From positions 868,001-932,000 of the forward strand of contig NZ_CP109190.1 in NCBI RefSeq assembly GCF_041438805.1: a DNA stretch of 64,000 nt. The letters run 5' to 3'. The DNA comes from Streptomyces sp. NBC_01707. GTDB lineage: Bacteria > Actinomycetota > Actinomycetes > Streptomycetales > Streptomycetaceae. Positions 62,551 to 64,000 of the stretch are shown here, one piece after another. Position 1 is the first letter of the stretch, and the number at the start of each line of letters is the position of its first letter. A program made the position numbers and the translations under genes. Below the pieces are notes generated by a model. It ran no database searches and was not told the origin of the DNA. It was given only the letters and a program-made list of their open reading frames with translations.

Positions 62551-63066
62551 CAGGAGACTGAAGGCCGCCCTACTCGGTCGCTCGCGGGCGGCCTGACCAG
62601 CAAGGTCCACCTGGCCGCCGACCGCAGGTGCCGCCCGCTTGCGTTCGTGCCGGCCGCTGGGCAGGCCGCGGACAGCCCGCAGTTCGTCCCCGTGCTCCAG
62701 AAATTACGGGTCCGTAGGCCCGTCGGCCATCCCAGAACCCGGCCCGACGCGGTCGCCGGGGACAAGGCCTATTCATCCCGCGCCAACCGCGCCTACCTGC
62801 GGGAACGGCACACCAAGGCAGTCATCCCGGAGAAGAAGGACCAGGCGGCCAACCGGAAGAACAAAGGCCGCAAGGGTGGCCGGCCCGTCAGCCACGACAC
62901 CGACCTCTACAAGGAACGCAACACCGTCGAACGCCTGATCAACAAGCTCAAGGCCTGGCGCAGCAGCGCCACGCGGTACGACAAGACCCCGGAAAGCTAC
63001 CGCGCCGGCCTCCACCTACGCGCCTCAATGATCTGGATCAAAGACCTCACCCCAACCACCCATTGA
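62551..63066 (+). mobile_element. IS5-family transposase, C-terminal two thirds
   Basis: The plus strand encodes RSLAGGLTSKVHLAADRRCR, VAGDKAYSSRANRAYLRERH and ERNTVERLINKLKAW, followed by LRASMIWIKDLTP and stop. These contain the second Asp and the Glu of the DDE triad (GDKAYSS; NTVERLINKLK), but the N-terminal part with the first Asp is replaced by unrelated sequence. No inverted repeat was found on the left. Inactive fragment. Confidence 0.8.
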
Positions 63067-63439
63067 TCACGACTCAATACGCGCCCTAACAGGAGGGCTC
63101 AGTGGCCCGACATCCGATTGGCTGTTCATGGCCCCAGCTGGCCGCACGGCCCCGGTCTTCAAAGAGAGCTCCCTGGCTCGCATGTTGAGGAGCGGGGTGG
63201 TCGTACGGACGGCTCAGGTCACGATCATGAATGCCCCGGTGCAAGTGATCGACACTCACTCGCACGAGTACAAGGCGACAGAGCCCTCTGCCTGTGGACA
63301 GGAGTCAGTGCTCCGAGTCTTGAGTAGGGGTCACCCGCCGCCGAGCACTGCTATGAGGTCTTGAGCATTGCTCCGCGCAACCGCACCGCGACCGTCTGAG
63401 CGACAGCTCGGGAGCAGGTGGCTCCACCCTCACCCGCAG
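63067..63439. other. Intergenic region without supported gene
   Basis: About 370 bases between the IS5 fragment and the AraC stop. No repeat, hairpin or coding pattern of note. Confidence 0.45.
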
Positions 63440-64000
63440 TCATCCAGTCTTCGTTGCTCCGGGTACCCGCGTTCTCTCGCGCCGGAAGCGGGCGGGTGTC
63501 GTGCCGATGTGCGCCCGGAAGGCCCGTGAGAACGCAGACTCGGAGGAGTAGCCGACCTGGCCGGCGACGGTCGCGACGGTTGCGTCGGTGGTGGTGAGCA
63601 GTTCCCCTGCGGCCATTAGCCGCGCCCGGGTAAGGAAGGCGCCCACGGTCGTCCCCGTGTCCCGGGTGAACTGGCGCAGGAAGGTGGCACGGGACATGGC
63701 GGCCGTGCGGCTGAGCCGTTCGATCGTCCAGTCGGCACCTGGCTCGTTCAGCATGCCCTCGACAGCCGACGCGATGCGGCCGTCGGCCGCCGCGGTCCAC
63801 AGCGTCGTCCGCGTGGTGTCGCCCCGGGAGGTGCGCAGCACCATCGCCAGCAGCACGGTGCACAGAGCAGAGAGGATCGCCGCAGTGCCCTCGCCCTCGC
63901 GTCGCGCCTCACCGCGCATCAGGGCGCTCAGCATGCGCAGCACCTCGTCGCTCTCGGCCGACTGCCCGAAGGAGACATGTACCGGGTCGGGCAGGCTTGC
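63440..64000 (-). CDS. AraC-family regulator, 5' part beyond window
   Basis: The last 186 residues of a regulator with C-terminal double HTH: IERLSRTAAMSRATFLRQFT and VATVAGQVGYSSESAFSRAF, then GTTPARFRRERTRV. The visible N-terminal part (PDPVHVSFGQSAESDEVLRM) resembles the Cupin_6/AraC-binding domain of RCS-type regulators. The start lies past base 64000. Its target is not visible in the window. Confidence 0.88.
   Translation of the reverse strand, partial: ASLPDPVHVSFGQSAESDEVLRMLSALMRGEARREGEGTAAILSALCTVLLAMVLRTSRGDTTRTTLWTAAADGRIASAVEGMLNEPGADWTIERLSRTAAMSRATFLRQFTRDTGTTVGAFLTRARLMAAGELLTTTDATVATVAGQVGYSSESAFSRAFRAHIGTTPARFRRERTRVPGATKTG

Overview
The DNA is very G+C-rich, with strong third-position GC bias, GTG/TTG starts and many proteins of recognisable Streptomyces type (SCO6880 family, DUF6233-like, DUF5937-type ArsR regulators, Tat-exported PHP hydrolases). 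It is best read as an accessory stretch of a Streptomyces (or close actinomycete) genome, such as a chromosome arm or large plasmid. No ribosomal RNA, convincing tRNA or core housekeeping operon was seen.

Region 1 (1-15.3 kb) is a conjugation module. A minus-strand operon encodes a VirD4/TraG coupling ATPase (cut by the window edge), a VirB4-like ATPase, an SCO6880-family membrane protein, a TrbL/VirB6-like polytopic protein, a single-pass VirB8-like candidate, a small two-helix membrane protein and a ParA-like ATPase. A divergent plus-strand pair encodes a lytic transglycosylase fused to a C40 peptidase and a small helical-repeat protein. A 1,369-residue MobF relaxase-helicase lies convergent to them. 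Together they give most parts of a single-strand, relaxase-dependent transfer machine, unlike the TraB/FtsK double-strand route usual in streptomycetes. An AT-rich perfect palindrome lies in the divergent control region.

Region 2 (15.3-30 kb) is a gene graveyard with a few intact islands. Intact: a flavoprotein divergent from an XRE regulator, two small Cys-rich proteins, a CsbD-like and a Tudor/HVA1-like mini-protein, a large secreted S8 protease and a DUF5937-type ArsR regulator. Between them lie frameshifted or truncated pieces: TetR, two tandem phage head-completion-like genes with a 96-bp internal duplication, a DUF6233-like gene, IS1380, IS701, IS5 and IS3 fragments, an ABC permease and a polymorphic-toxin nuclease tail.

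Region 3 (30-44.3 kb) carries mostly plus-strand metabolic genes: TetR/SDR with a palindromic operator, a chloroperoxidase-like hydrolase, an FAD hydroxylase, an aldehyde dehydrogenase, a TehA-like transporter, pirin, a VOC-fold protein and a Tat-exported PHP-domain protein.

Region 4 (44.3-64 kb) begins with an intact IS4-family element with 16-bp inverted repeats and 10-bp target duplications, inserted into the loop of a pre-existing palindrome. Then come IS110, methyltransferase and DnaE fragments, a phosphotransferase/MATE pair with a convergent TetR gene, a RibD-C reductase, a HEAT-repeat protein, a frameshifted gene behind a 19-nt poly-C tract, a GNAT, a second phosphotransferase, an ABM/esterase/SDR operon divergent from an AraC regulator, a three-repeat relic CRISPR with an exact 61-bp period, a YceI/MarR pair sharing a near-perfect operator, an IS5 fragment and a truncated AraC gene.
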